Shown: one piece after another, positions 25,550-33,288 of the stretch
How the letters are laid out: each line of letters opens with the position of its first letter
Position numbering within the stretch: position 1 is the first letter of the stretch
Source: Rickettsiales bacterium
Lineage (GTDB): Bacteria > Pseudomonadota > Alphaproteobacteria > Rickettsiales > JAJNBL01
Direction: 5' to 3'
Assembly: GCA_021156175.1 (NCBI GenBank)
Contig: JAJNBL010000011.1
Location: forward strand, 1 to 43,573
Length of the DNA: 43,573 nt
Position numbers and translations under genes: made by a program
The notes under the pieces: model-generated
The model's database searches: none
The model's input: only the letters and a program-made list of their open reading frames with translations
What the model was told of the DNA's origin: nothing

Positions 25550-26263
25550 TTATGAGTTCTCCAATATCTTCCCATCTTCCAACTCCACCACCCGATCTGC
25601 CATATCCAAGATTCGGTAATCGTGTGTCACAAGAAGAATGGTCGTGCCACGTTCACGGGCAAGGTTCTTGAGGATTTCCACTGCATCATGTCCGCTTTGT
25701 TTATCAAGCGACGCGGTTGGTTCGTCTGCAAGAACGATACTCGGATTTCTCACAAGCGCCCGTGCAATCGAAACGCGTTGTTTTTGCCCACCCGATAATG
25801 CATTGGGCATATAATGCAATTTATCCCCAAGCCCTACGGCTTTAAGCATTTCGGTGGAGCGATAGTGGCGTTCGTTTTCGGTTAAATTATCTTCCAGCTC
25901 AAGTGCCATGCAGACATTTTGCAATGCCGTTAAACTCTCAAGCAAATTATGTTGTTGGAAAATAAAACCAATATGTTGGCGTAAATCAACGCGCGCATCT
26001 TCCGTGGCTCCGACCATGGATTTCCCGAGTACATTCACGGTTCCATCTTCTGCTGCGCGTAAAGCGCCGATGAGGGTAAGTAATGTGGTTTTCCCTGAAC
26101 CCGAAGGGCCGGTGAGGATCACAATCTCGCCAGGATAAATGCTAAGCGACACATCCTTTAGTACCTGGATTTTCAGTTCTCCGGTGCCGTAAGAAAAATT
26201 CAAGCGCCGGACATCAATTGCGGGAAGCTTTGCATGAGCCGGAGTAGGGACTTTTTCAGGCAT
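25550..26263 (-). CDS. devA: ABC exporter ATP-binding protein, DevA-like
   Basis: DevA-type ATPases energise DevBC, MacB-like systems that export lipids or small molecules. Walker A GPSGSGKT is at 52-59, the signature LSGGQ at 156-160, Walker B IVLADE at 176-181 and the H-loop His at 214; 237 aa is typical. The start follows the remnant of a second devC 3' end by two bases. It is the last gene of devB-devC-devA on the minus strand. Confidence 0.92.
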   Translation of the reverse strand: MPEKVPTPAHAKLPAIDVRRLNFSYGTGELKIQVLKDVSLSIYPGEIVILTGPSGSGKTTLLTLIGALRAAEDGTVNVLGKSMVGATEDARVDLRQHIGFIFQQHNLLESLTALQNVCMALELEDNLTENERHYRSTEMLKAVGLGDKLHYMPNALSGGQKQRVSIARALVRNPSIVLADEPTASLDKQSGHDAVEILKNLARERGTTILLVTHDYRILDMADRVVELEDGKILENS

Positions 26264-26464
26264 GGTTAAAATATATCCGCAGGGTTGGCTGAACGCATTT
26301 TGCGCATCCTAATTACATATAATAAAACTCAAACCTGGCGCAGGGCCGATCCCCAGCAAGGGTTTGTCAAAATTTCACCATGGAAAAGTACACCGAAGCG
26401 AAGCGGAGGGACTTTTTCATGAACGCTCAAAACATATTCGCAGGGTTGGCCGAACGCATTTTAC
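26246..26464. repeat. Direct duplication spanning the devC 3' end and devA 5' end
   Basis: 26246-26303 and 26407-26464 are about 58-bp copies, 161 bp apart. Both include agggactttttca and the cgcagggttgg block. The devA-proximal copy joins a devC-like end to the devA start; the other joins the true devC end to a decayed devA-like start. About 100 bp of unique sequence separates them. Confidence 0.9.
26266..26303 (-). pseudogene. Remnant of a duplicated devC 3' end
   Basis: On the minus strand this segment reads MRKMRSANPADIF followed by a stop, nearly identical to the true DevC C-terminus MRKMRSANPANMF at 26427-26464. It lies two bases before the devA start codon, the likely original spacing between devC and devA. 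Confidence 0.88.
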
Positions 26465-27596
26465 GCATCGCAAGGGAACCAGAAATTGTACACATCCCCA
26501 ATATCAAACTAAACACATAAAGTACTTTCGTAAATGGCATCGGCATCGGAATATAGGTCACCGATTCCGCCATCTTATACAAGCCAAACGAGAGCGCAGC
26601 ACCCGGAATAAATCCAATCACCGCCAAAATCAGCGATGATGCAAACACGACAAGAATAAGGTAACGGTGCGAATAGCCCAGCGCCTTTAATGTCGCATAT
26701 TCATGCAAGTGGTTGGTGATATCAGTAAACAGAATTTGGTACACGATCACCATCCCCACGACCAGCCCCATAATCATGCCGAATCCAAAGATAAATCCGA
26801 TCGGTGCACTATTTGCCCAATAGCCCATTTCAAACGCAACAAATTCCTTGTGCGTAAAGAGATTCACATCCTCACTTAACAGTCCGCGCAGCTCTTCTTG
26901 TACCTTCTTCACATCGCTTCCGATTTTCAAACGAATCACGCCAATATCAATTTGCTCAACATTCCGAAGCGGGAAAATACGTTGGAAATTCTGATCGCTG
27001 ATGATCATATTCCCGTCCGCGGCAAATGAAATCCCCATCTTGAATGTGCCGATCACCTCGATGCGCCGATCGTTGAGTTCCGTAAACACCCGGCCTTTTT
27101 GCAGCATCGTCGTAAGCGGTCCAAATTCCGGGCGCGACATCATATCAAAAATCGCGGTATCGGGGAGGGTAAGCGCATCCTGATACGCTACAATATCGGG
27201 ATGATTAAATACTTTTGCTTCCGGCGCATAGCCAAACACCATTAAGGTGCGTTTGGTGCGTTTTTCTGGATTCTTAAAGGGCGCCTGCGCCACATACAGC
27301 GGATAGACTTCTGCCACATTGGGATTTCCCCACACGCGCATCAGCTCGCTGCGCGAGAAAATCTGCGTTCGCCAAATCGCTTCCGTTTGGCGGTGAACGA
27401 GGAACAAATCCCCATCCATTTTATGCGGCAAGATGCCCGTACTATAATAAAGCGAATCACGAAATCCGAGCTGCATGAAGACCAGCACGCAGGCAAAGAG
27501 CACTCCCAAAATCGCGGCAATCAATTTTGCCCGTTCAAAGGTAAGTTGCCGCCAGGAAAGGCGTGCGGCGAAGTAAAAGCTTTTATCCAGCCTCAT
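26427..27596 (-). CDS. devC: ABC exporter permease, DevC-like
   Basis: The 389-aa protein has the MacB/FtsX permease layout: one N-terminal membrane helix (about residues 22-44, ending FMQLGFRDSLYYS, a DevC hallmark), a large periplasmic domain, and three C-terminal helices from about residue 265. It works with DevA and with the HlyD-type adaptor encoded just upstream, whose stop overlaps its start by four bases. The exported substrate is not known; in cyanobacteria the same family exports glycolipids. Confidence 0.92.
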   Translation of the reverse strand: MRLDKSFYFAARLSWRQLTFERAKLIAAILGVLFACVLVFMQLGFRDSLYYSTGILPHKMDGDLFLVHRQTEAIWRTQIFSRSELMRVWGNPNVAEVYPLYVAQAPFKNPEKRTKRTLMVFGYAPEAKVFNHPDIVAYQDALTLPDTAIFDMMSRPEFGPLTTMLQKGRVFTELNDRRIEVIGTFKMGISFAADGNMIISDQNFQRIFPLRNVEQIDIGVIRLKIGSDVKKVQEELRGLLSEDVNLFTHKEFVAFEMGYWANSAPIGFIFGFGMIMGLVVGMVIVYQILFTDITNHLHEYATLKALGYSHRYLILVVFASSLILAVIGFIPGAALSFGLYKMAESVTYIPMPMPFTKVLYVFSLILGMCTISGSLAMRKMRSANPANMF

Positions 27597-28576
27597 GATT
27601 TCAGCCTTACATTCACCCGCATATAAATTAAATGCTGCAATTGCTCTGCTGCTTCTTTAGGCAAACTCAACCGCACTTCAATCACGCGACTGTCGCGATC
27701 GGCCAATGGATCGGTACTGTTAAGATCATTTTTCATCACGAGGAATCCCAGCTCGCGCACTTCGGCGGCGAAATTATCACTGAATCCCGGCACGACGACT
27801 TCCGCTTTCTGCCCGACTTGAACGCGCGGCATGTCGCGCTCATAGATTTCGGCAACGACATCAAGATCCGAGAGATCCGCAATACGCACCACACCGCGAT
27901 CCCCGACACGTTCGCCTGGCCGCACAAGGATTTTCAGCACCGTTCCATCAATCGGGGAAAGCAGTACACTTTGCTTTAACTCTTCTTCTGCCAACTGCAT
28001 TTGCGTGGTGGCGGTATCAAGCTCCGCCAGGAGCGCATCGAGGGTCGATTGCGATTGCTTATAATTGCGCGTTGTTTCATCTTGCTTGGCTTGCGAGGCA
28101 TAGTTTTTCTCTACAAGCTTCGTGTAACGGTTATATTCTTTTTCCACGTACGTGAGATTGGTGCGTTCCGCTTTTAATCGCGCTTGAATCATCGCAACGC
28201 CTGAGCGCGCAATCGCGAGCTTGGCTTTCTTGCGGTCATTATCACTAAAAATTGCAATCTGGTCGCCTTCTTTAACCAACTGGCCTTCCGTGACAAGAAG
28301 CTTCTGAATGCGCGCACCTTCCGGCCCTGCATCATGCGAAAGCTGTATCACACGGGAACGTGGTTCGATGGTGCCAAGTGCACCGATGCCATCACCGCTG
28401 ATAATGCTTGACGCTGGTTTGGAGTGCGAAGGAGCGGCGGCAGTGACTGTGGAAGCTGTAGTAGTATTTGTATCCGATGCTGCGCAATAGCTGATCCCGA
28501 GGCCCACGATAGCTAAACTCACCAAGGTTACTGCGAGTATTTTGGGCTGTTTTATGCGAAGAAAAAGGTCTTTCAT
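27593..28576 (-). CDS. devB: Membrane-fusion adaptor, HlyD/DevB-like
   Basis: This periplasmic adaptor joins the inner-membrane DevCA exporter to an outer-membrane channel. The 327-aa protein has one N-terminal membrane helix (about residues 12-30), a lipoyl-like half (IQKLLVTEGQLVKEGDQIAIF), a coiled-coil hairpin (residues about 118-200) and a second lipoyl half (LLSPIDGTVLKILVRPGERVG). The Thr/Ala-rich linker after the membrane helix is low complexity. It is the first gene of devBCA, overlapping devC by four bases. No TolC gene is nearby. Confidence 0.92.
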   Translation of the reverse strand: MKDLFLRIKQPKILAVTLVSLAIVGLGISYCAASDTNTTTASTVTAAAPSHSKPASSIISGDGIGALGTIEPRSRVIQLSHDAGPEGARIQKLLVTEGQLVKEGDQIAIFSDNDRKKAKLAIARSGVAMIQARLKAERTNLTYVEKEYNRYTKLVEKNYASQAKQDETTRNYKQSQSTLDALLAELDTATTQMQLAEEELKQSVLLSPIDGTVLKILVRPGERVGDRGVVRIADLSDLDVVAEIYERDMPRVQVGQKAEVVVPGFSDNFAAEVRELGFLVMKNDLNSTDPLADRDSRVIEVRLSLPKEAAEQLQHLIYMRVNVRLKS

Positions 28577-28603
28577 TATGTGTGCTCATATAAAACATAG
28601 AGC

Positions 28604-30115
28604 CTATGATAATAAAGAAGCCAGGCTCTGTTGTTGCTGCCTTTTTTCTTGTTTTACCGCAATCAGCATTACGGATTCTAGTAACTTCTGATCGTCTGCT
28701 CTTTGCGTTGCGCTTTTGGGTTGTTCCAGAGGATTAATGGTATTATTAATCCTCAATAGCATATTTAGTACAGTATTCGCATCACGTTCTGGAAGAGTAA
28801 TGGCGTTGATACTCTGCTTCAGTGACATATCTGCAACTTTATAAGGAGTGCAAGCAAGTCCTAATAAGTACTGTACTTCCTCCAAAGAGCGATTTGCAAG
28901 TACTTTAATCCCCTCTTTAAAAACAGGATGATTCTGGAGTGACGGAGCCATCTTTTGGGCTCTGGTCTGTGCTGTAGTATCTAGTTGATCCAGTAGCTTA
29001 TTTGTGTAGTGTTGGAATCGAAGAAAATCCCTTAATGTATTCGATCCCGATGAAGATGAAGCAACTTTCGTTACGAAGCTAGAGGATGATACGGAAGGAG
29101 AGGGTGCTCTAGAAGATACTGGCTGGGATTGTGAAGAAATCACAGAAGGTTTCGGTGTCGTAGTTTTTTCGACTTCTGTATCTTTCGGTAATTCAAAAGA
29201 AGCACCAAGCTCCGTAAGTTCTTTTTCTATGCGATTGTTGAATTCCACGAGATCATAAATTGCATGATTGTTATACCTTATATCATTCTTTAAAAGAGGA
29301 TCCAAAGTACCTTCTGCAATAGCATGATGAAGATGTTGAAGAAGGTTAATGTAATGAGTTCTATTTGAGGGATTGATAATCGCTGTAGGAGGAGTTAATT
29401 TGGATATTGTACGCCAAACATTTTGAGATTGGTTGCCTAAGTCAAAGGCAGCGGTTTGCGCTGCCTCGGAATGATTGCCCGCCTGAGAGATTGCTTCCTG
29501 AACATCACTCATTGACGCGCCATTCACCTCTAATAAGTTCGTGAAAAAGCTTGCAAAATAACCACCTTGACCTAGCAATCTCATAGGTATTGCTATGTGT
29601 GAAATTTGTGCACCGATTGGATCGTCTTCTCCTATAAATTTTTTATATTGGATAACATTAACTTCTCTAAGAGCTGCAAAGGCGGAGTCAGAAACCTGTT
29701 TAATTTCTGTATTCAACTGCTCAAAAGAATCCACAATTTTTTCCGTAACATCGGATAAATAAATGATAAATTCATCGATCTTTTCATCTTTTTGGTCAGA
29801 GTCTAATAGATTGTTAGCTAGATCCTGAAGAGATTCAATCTCACTAAGAAAATGTTTGAATTTGTTTAAAAACGGATTTTTAGGGTCTCTCAACGCCTTT
29901 CGACATTCTTTCAGTTTATTTTCTAATTGGCGGAACTCATCTGATTCTTTATCAGCTTTAAATTTGGGATCAAGGCATCTTTTAGCTTTTCCTCGATACT
30001 GATCTGAAATATCGCGAAGATTTCTAATATCTTCGTGGACAACCTTCGTAGCAGTTTCAGCCTCGCTCATGAGACGTTTTAGTTTCTTATAGTCATTTTC
30101 CGATATATTTTTCAT
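28604..30115 (-). CDS. Coiled-coil-rich protein of unknown function, 503 aa
   Basis: I do not recognise this protein. The first 170 residues are heptad-rich helices suggestive of coiled coil; a Ser/Pro/Thr-rich linker occupies about residues 305-355; the final 150 residues are helical again and end in a Gln-rich tail. No signal peptide or membrane segment is seen. Its DNA is clearly AT-richer than the adjoining dev genes. A well-placed AAGGA precedes the ATG. It lies upstream of devB on the same strand but with a separate control region, so co-expression is uncertain. Confidence 0.82.
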   Translation of the reverse strand: MKNISENDYKKLKRLMSEAETATKVVHEDIRNLRDISDQYRGKAKRCLDPKFKADKESDEFRQLENKLKECRKALRDPKNPFLNKFKHFLSEIESLQDLANNLLDSDQKDEKIDEFIIYLSDVTEKIVDSFEQLNTEIKQVSDSAFAALREVNVIQYKKFIGEDDPIGAQISHIAIPMRLLGQGGYFASFFTNLLEVNGASMSDVQEAISQAGNHSEAAQTAAFDLGNQSQNVWRTISKLTPPTAIINPSNRTHYINLLQHLHHAIAEGTLDPLLKNDIRYNNHAIYDLVEFNNRIEKELTELGASFELPKDTEVEKTTTPKPSVISSQSQPVSSRAPSPSVSSSSFVTKVASSSSGSNTLRDFLRFQHYTNKLLDQLDTTAQTRAQKMAPSLQNHPVFKEGIKVLANRSLEEVQYLLGLACTPYKVADMSLKQSINAITLPERDANTVLNMLLRINNTINPLEQPKSATQRADDQKLLESVMLIAVKQEKRQQQQSLASLLS

Positions 30116-30250
30116 TACTTAATCCTTGCTTATTTACTCGCAGTAAAGTAGCACAATTGGGTCCAGAATAGTAGTAAAAATCGCCTTAGATATTAACCGT
30201 TGGTAAGATATCCACAGCTAAGAAACTGAAAGCTGAAAATGGTGATCGTC

Positions 30251-30281
30251 TTGACAACCACGCCATAAATATGCCTATAGT
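30251..30281 (+). promoter_or_regulatory. Possible promoter close to the permease start
   Basis: TTGACA (30251-30256) is followed by TATAGT (30276-30281) after 19 bp, or by CCTATA after 17. A transcript would begin near the ATG at 30289, so that start would be nearly leaderless. This also argues against the alternative ATG at 30271, which lies inside the promoter. Confidence 0.45.
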
Positions 30282-30288
30282 AGGCTCC

Positions 30289-31065
30289 ATGAAAACAGTC
30301 ATTCGCTATGTCTTGCTTACCGCTTCCAGGGACTGGTTGTTCCTAGGGCTTTTTATTGCCAATTTCTCCGCGATTGCGCTTTCTGCCTTCTTGGGAAATA
30401 CCGCGATTGCAGAAGAGCAAGCGATGACGATTTCGTATATCGCCGGATCCGTCCGAACGGTGATGGTGGTGGGACTGATACTCTTTGTCTGCTTTCATGT
30501 GCGCCGAGCGTTTGACCACAAAGAAATCGAGCTGATGCTCTCGCGTCCTTTATCGCGTACACAATTTATGCTTTCATACTGGCTTGGATTTATCGCCATT
30601 GCTTTAGCCGCATTTATCCCGATTTTTGCAGTTATTTGCGCAATTGGTCTGACTTTTGCGCAAACACAAGTCCAGCCGATTGCTCTTATTTATTGGGGAG
30701 CAAGCATCGCAGCGGAAGTTGCGGTGATGGTGGGGTGTGCGCTCTTAAGCTCTCTTATTTTACGAAGCGCGGTGAGCTCCGTGATGTTCTGTTTCGGTTT
30801 TTATATCCTCTCGCGGATGATGGGCTTCTTTATTGCCGCAAGCTACTCTACACATAATCTTGCTGCGGGTCTTATGGATAAGGCGATGGAGTTTATTCTC
30901 CTTGGGATTTCGATTGCACTCCCGCGCCTTGATCTCTTCGGGAAAAGCGAATGGCTTCTGTATGGCATTGATAAAGCTGCCGATACCTGGATATACCAAA
31001 GCATCATCTATATCCCACTTCTTTTGGCCGTGGCGGTCACTGATTTCCGGCGCAAACAATTCTAG
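30289..31065 (+). CDS. ABC-2-type permease subunit (orphan)
   Basis: The 258-aa protein has about six hydrophobic helices and the cytoplasmic FDHKEIELMLSRPLSRTQFMLSYW segment, which is characteristic of ABC-2 type permeases such as the NosY/ABC-2 transporter family. No ATP-binding partner is encoded next to it; the dev ATPase on the other strand belongs to another system. I take the ATG at 30289, though an in-frame ATG at 30271 exists. It is followed ten bases later by an unknown membrane-anchored gene, and the two likely form an operon. Confidence 0.8.
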   Translation: MKTVIRYVLLTASRDWLFLGLFIANFSAIALSAFLGNTAIAEEQAMTISYIAGSVRTVMVVGLILFVCFHVRRAFDHKEIELMLSRPLSRTQFMLSYWLGFIAIALAAFIPIFAVICAIGLTFAQTQVQPIALIYWGASIAAEVAVMVGCALLSSLILRSAVSSVMFCFGFYILSRMMGFFIAASYSTHNLAAGLMDKAMEFILLGISIALPRLDLFGKSEWLLYGIDKAADTWIYQSIIYIPLLLAVAVTDFRRKQF

Positions 31066-31075
31066 TGGGGAAGGG

Positions 31076-31849
31076 ATGTCACGACTATTCCGCTATCCCT
31101 CTGATGCACTGGTTGCAGCCTTATTATCGATTCAAGCATTATTCTGGTTCGGCGTTCCCTCTTTTTGGGAAGGGACTCGCCATATTTTACCGCATATGGA
31201 GATTGTGCCGGATGTGCCGTCCGATGTTGCGGTGAAAGCGCTTTCGCTTGGGGATGCCCAATTTTTCTTCCGCACGCTTGCCTTTGAGATACAAAATGCC
31301 GGAGATTCCTTCGGGCGTTTTACCCCGCTCAAAGATTATGATTACCCGAAACTCAAACGTTGGTTTGAACTGCTGGATCGCCTCGACAGTCGCTCGAATT
31401 TCGTGCCGTCACTCGCTGCCTATTTATTTAGCCAAAGCCAACGTGCTGAGGATACGCGCTATATTGTGGAGTATCTGGATGAGCACGCATCACGCGATAT
31501 GGAAAACAAATGGTGGTGGATGTATCAGGCAACATACTTGGCAAATCATCGATTAAACGATAAACAACTTGCACTGAAGTTAGCCTATAAACTTGCCGCA
31601 ACACCGAAGAAAGATGTGCCGATTTGGGTGCGTCAGATGCCCGCACTTATTCATGAAGAATTAGGGGAGAAAGAAGAGGCGCTTGCGATTATTTATGGGA
31701 TCGGCGAAAAAGTGGATAACCTTTCCGAAGGCGAAATGAACTATATGCGTTACTTCATTACCGAGCGTTTAGGGCTCATGCAGGACAAGGTTAAGGAACT
31801 CGAGAGTATACGTGTCGCCAAAGAGAAAAAAGAAAAAGAGGGAAAATAA
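31076..31849 (+). CDS. Membrane-anchored helical-repeat protein of unknown function, 257 aa
   Basis: The N-terminus has one hydrophobic segment (about residues 10-28) that could be an anchor or uncleaved signal. The rest resembles TPR-like helix pairs (for example LFSQSQRAEDTRYIVEYLDE and NDKQLALKLAYKLAATP), ending in a Lys/Glu tail. I take the ATG at 31076, right after a GGGGAAGGG stretch; an in-frame extension back to 30833 would run through the permease gene and is rejected. Its tight spacing to the permease suggests joint function. A terminator covers its stop codon. Confidence 0.75.
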   Translation: MSRLFRYPSDALVAALLSIQALFWFGVPSFWEGTRHILPHMEIVPDVPSDVAVKALSLGDAQFFFRTLAFEIQNAGDSFGRFTPLKDYDYPKLKRWFELLDRLDSRSNFVPSLAAYLFSQSQRAEDTRYIVEYLDEHASRDMENKWWWMYQATYLANHRLNDKQLALKLAYKLAATPKKDVPIWVRQMPALIHEELGEKEEALAIIYGIGEKVDNLSEGEMNYMRYFITERLGLMQDKVKELESIRVAKEKKEKEGK

Positions 31850-31860
31850 GCCCTCTTTTT
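31835..31860. terminator. Bidirectional rho-independent terminator
   Basis: aaagaggg and ccctcttt form an 8-bp stem around an 8-base loop that contains the stop codon of the upstream gene, with T residues following on both strands. It can serve both the plus-strand permease operon and the minus-strand barrel protein gene. Confidence 0.85.
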
Positions 31861-31877
31861 CTTGTTATATAATGGGA

Positions 31878-32453
31878 TTAGAAATACGTCCTAAAACCAA
31901 CCTCAAACCCATGGGAATCGTAGTCCAGTCGACCGCGGTCGCGGGTGCCAAGACTGGTGGTATAACTATAGCTTGGGCCTTTTGGCACCGAGAAATAACG
32001 ATAGCCGGCATAAAACTGGCTTTGTTCGCTGACATTCCATGCAAGACCTGCCATTCCCTGATACGCAAATTTCGTTCCCGGATCCAAATAGCTTAGCCCC
32101 AGACCCGCGCCTAAATAGGGAACTACCGGAGAATTCATGAAATTATTGAAGTCGTAATAGACGTTGCCCATTAAAGAGAGGCTGTTTTGTTTAAGCTTGA
32201 ATGGGGAATGAAAGCGATTACGGCGGCCCGTAAGTTCAAATTCTGGGCGCAGTCCTCGCATACTATAACCTGTTGAAAGACCAAGCATCGGGCCTGTTTT
32301 GGAACCATCGAAATGGGTTCCTCCTGCATTAAAGGAGAAATAGCCTCCTTCGCGCACTTTATCAGGTTCTGCGGAAGCGAATGTTGGAACAAGAATGGCT
32401 GCTAATACTAAAAATGTTGGGATGCTGTATTTCGTTGGGATGCTGTATTTCAT
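31878..32453 (-). CDS. Outer-membrane beta-barrel protein, 191 aa (paralogue A)
   Basis: A signal peptide (cleavage near TFASA/EP) leads into alternating hydrophobic/polar strands with the signatures PYLGAGLGLSYLDPG, SQFYAGYRYFSVP and a C-terminal GFRTYF ending in Phe. These match small eight-stranded barrels of the OmpA/Opa/P44-surface-antigen type. It is paralogous to the next gene. The first codons are duplicated by an 18-bp tandem repeat. AGGAG stands before the ATG. Function is probably structural or adhesive; no ligand can be read from the sequence. Confidence 0.85.
   Translation of the reverse strand: MKYSIPTKYSIPTFLVLAAILVPTFASAEPDKVREGGYFSFNAGGTHFDGSKTGPMLGLSTGYSMRGLRPEFELTGRRNRFHSPFKLKQNSLSLMGNVYYDFNNFMNSPVVPYLGAGLGLSYLDPGTKFAYQGMAGLAWNVSEQSQFYAGYRYFSVPKGPSYSYTTSLGTRDRGRLDYDSHGFEVGFRTYF
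32416..32451. repeat. Perfect 18-bp tandem duplication in the start of barrel protein A
   Basis: gttgggatgctgtatttc occurs twice back to back (32416-32433 and 32434-32451), so the protein begins MKYSIPTKYSIPT. The frame is kept. Confidence 0.97.
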
Positions 32454-32545
32454 GGCCGTGTCTCCTGATTTATTACCTCACATCAAGACCCCATAATAAG
32501 GGATCTCTGCATAAAAAATCGACACGTCTACAGCGCGCTACACAT

Positions 32546-32575
32546 AAAAAAAGGAGAGCCGAAGCTCTCCTTTTT
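32546..32575 (-). terminator. Strong rho-independent terminator of barrel protein B
   Basis: On the minus strand GGAGAGC-TTCG-GCTCTCC forms a 7-bp stem with the extra-stable UUCG loop, followed by seven T. The A/T flanks extend the stem further. On the plus strand it also has a T-run. Confidence 0.92.
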
Positions 32576-32599
32576 CATTTAATTCTATGCTATGCATGA

Positions 32600-33184
32600 T
32601 TAGAAGAAGTTCCGGAAACCGATTTCCAATGCATGTGCATTATAATCCATTGTCGCACCTGGTGCTAAATCAACGCCGCCTGGTACAGAGAAATAACGGT
32701 AACCCGTGTATACCTGGCTTTGTTCGCCGACATTCATTGCAACACCGGTCATGAGTTGGTAAGAAAACTCGGTGCTGATTCCATCAACATCCGTTACGCC
32801 AAGACCACCGCCCACGTATGGAACGAAAGTCGCGCCTTCTGCGTAGTTGATGTCGTAGTATACGTTAGCCATATACGCCATGCTGTCTACGTCACCGGTT
32901 GCCTTGAATCCTGGGATTACAGGAGAGGTTACTTCAAAATCATTGAAACGGTACGCAAGTTCAAGCTCTGCGCGAAGACCGTTACCAAAACCATAACCAC
33001 CTGCAAGGCCGATTCCAACGCCTGGATCGAATTCTTGGTTCAGTGCAGGGCCAAGATTCGTATCTTCAAAGAAGACCCCTTGACCGTTAATGCCAACATA
33101 CATACCTTCGCGTTCTGCAAACGCCGCCATAGGAGCAGCGGTTACCGCCAGTGTCAATGCAAGTGCTTTTAAAGTATTGGTCAT
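32600..33184 (-). CDS. Outer-membrane beta-barrel protein, 194 aa (paralogue B)
   Basis: The signal peptide runs to about residue 23 (PMAAFA/ER). The mature part has eight-strand barrel character: MYVGINGQGVFFED, LAGGYGFGNGLRAELELAYRFND, VPYVGGGLGVTDVDG, SQVYTGYRYFSVPGG and ending GFRNFF with C-terminal Phe for Bam assembly. A P44/Msp2 or OmpA-like surface antigen is likely. It has a consensus promoter, a 5'-UTR hairpin and a strong terminator, all suggesting high expression. An aaaggg stretch eight bases before the ATG is the likely ribosome-binding site. Confidence 0.9.
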   Translation of the reverse strand: MTNTLKALALTLAVTAAPMAAFAEREGMYVGINGQGVFFEDTNLGPALNQEFDPGVGIGLAGGYGFGNGLRAELELAYRFNDFEVTSPVIPGFKATGDVDSMAYMANVYYDINYAEGATFVPYVGGGLGVTDVDGISTEFSYQLMTGVAMNVGEQSQVYTGYRYFSVPGGVDLAPGATMDYNAHALEIGFRNFF

Positions 33185-33213
33185 ATCGTCGCCCTTTAGA
33201 ATTATATAACTGT

Positions 33214-33238
33214 TTCTGGAGAAGCCTCTTTTCCAGAA
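33214..33238 (-). promoter_or_regulatory. 5'-UTR stem-loop of barrel protein B
   Basis: TTCTGGA and TCCAGAA form a perfect 7-bp stem with an 11-base loop, a few bases after the likely transcription start. Such hairpins often stabilise outer-membrane protein mRNAs. Confidence 0.6.
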
Positions 33239-33246
33239 GAGCCGTG

Positions 33247-33275
33247 TTTATAGGTTATTTATATGAACGTGTCAA
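33247..33275 (-). promoter_or_regulatory. Consensus sigma-70 promoter of barrel protein B
   Basis: On the minus strand TTGACA (33270-33275) and TATAAA (33247-33252) are separated by exactly 17 bp, about 65 bases before the ATG at 33184. Confidence 0.85.
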
Positions 33276-33288
33276 TGATTCCGGGGGG

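Noticed and set aside
30833-31075. Upstream extension of the 257-aa membrane-anchored gene by 81 codons
   Set aside because: The extension overlaps the permease gene in another frame, and the ATG at 31076 gives a sensible N-terminal hydrophobic segment.
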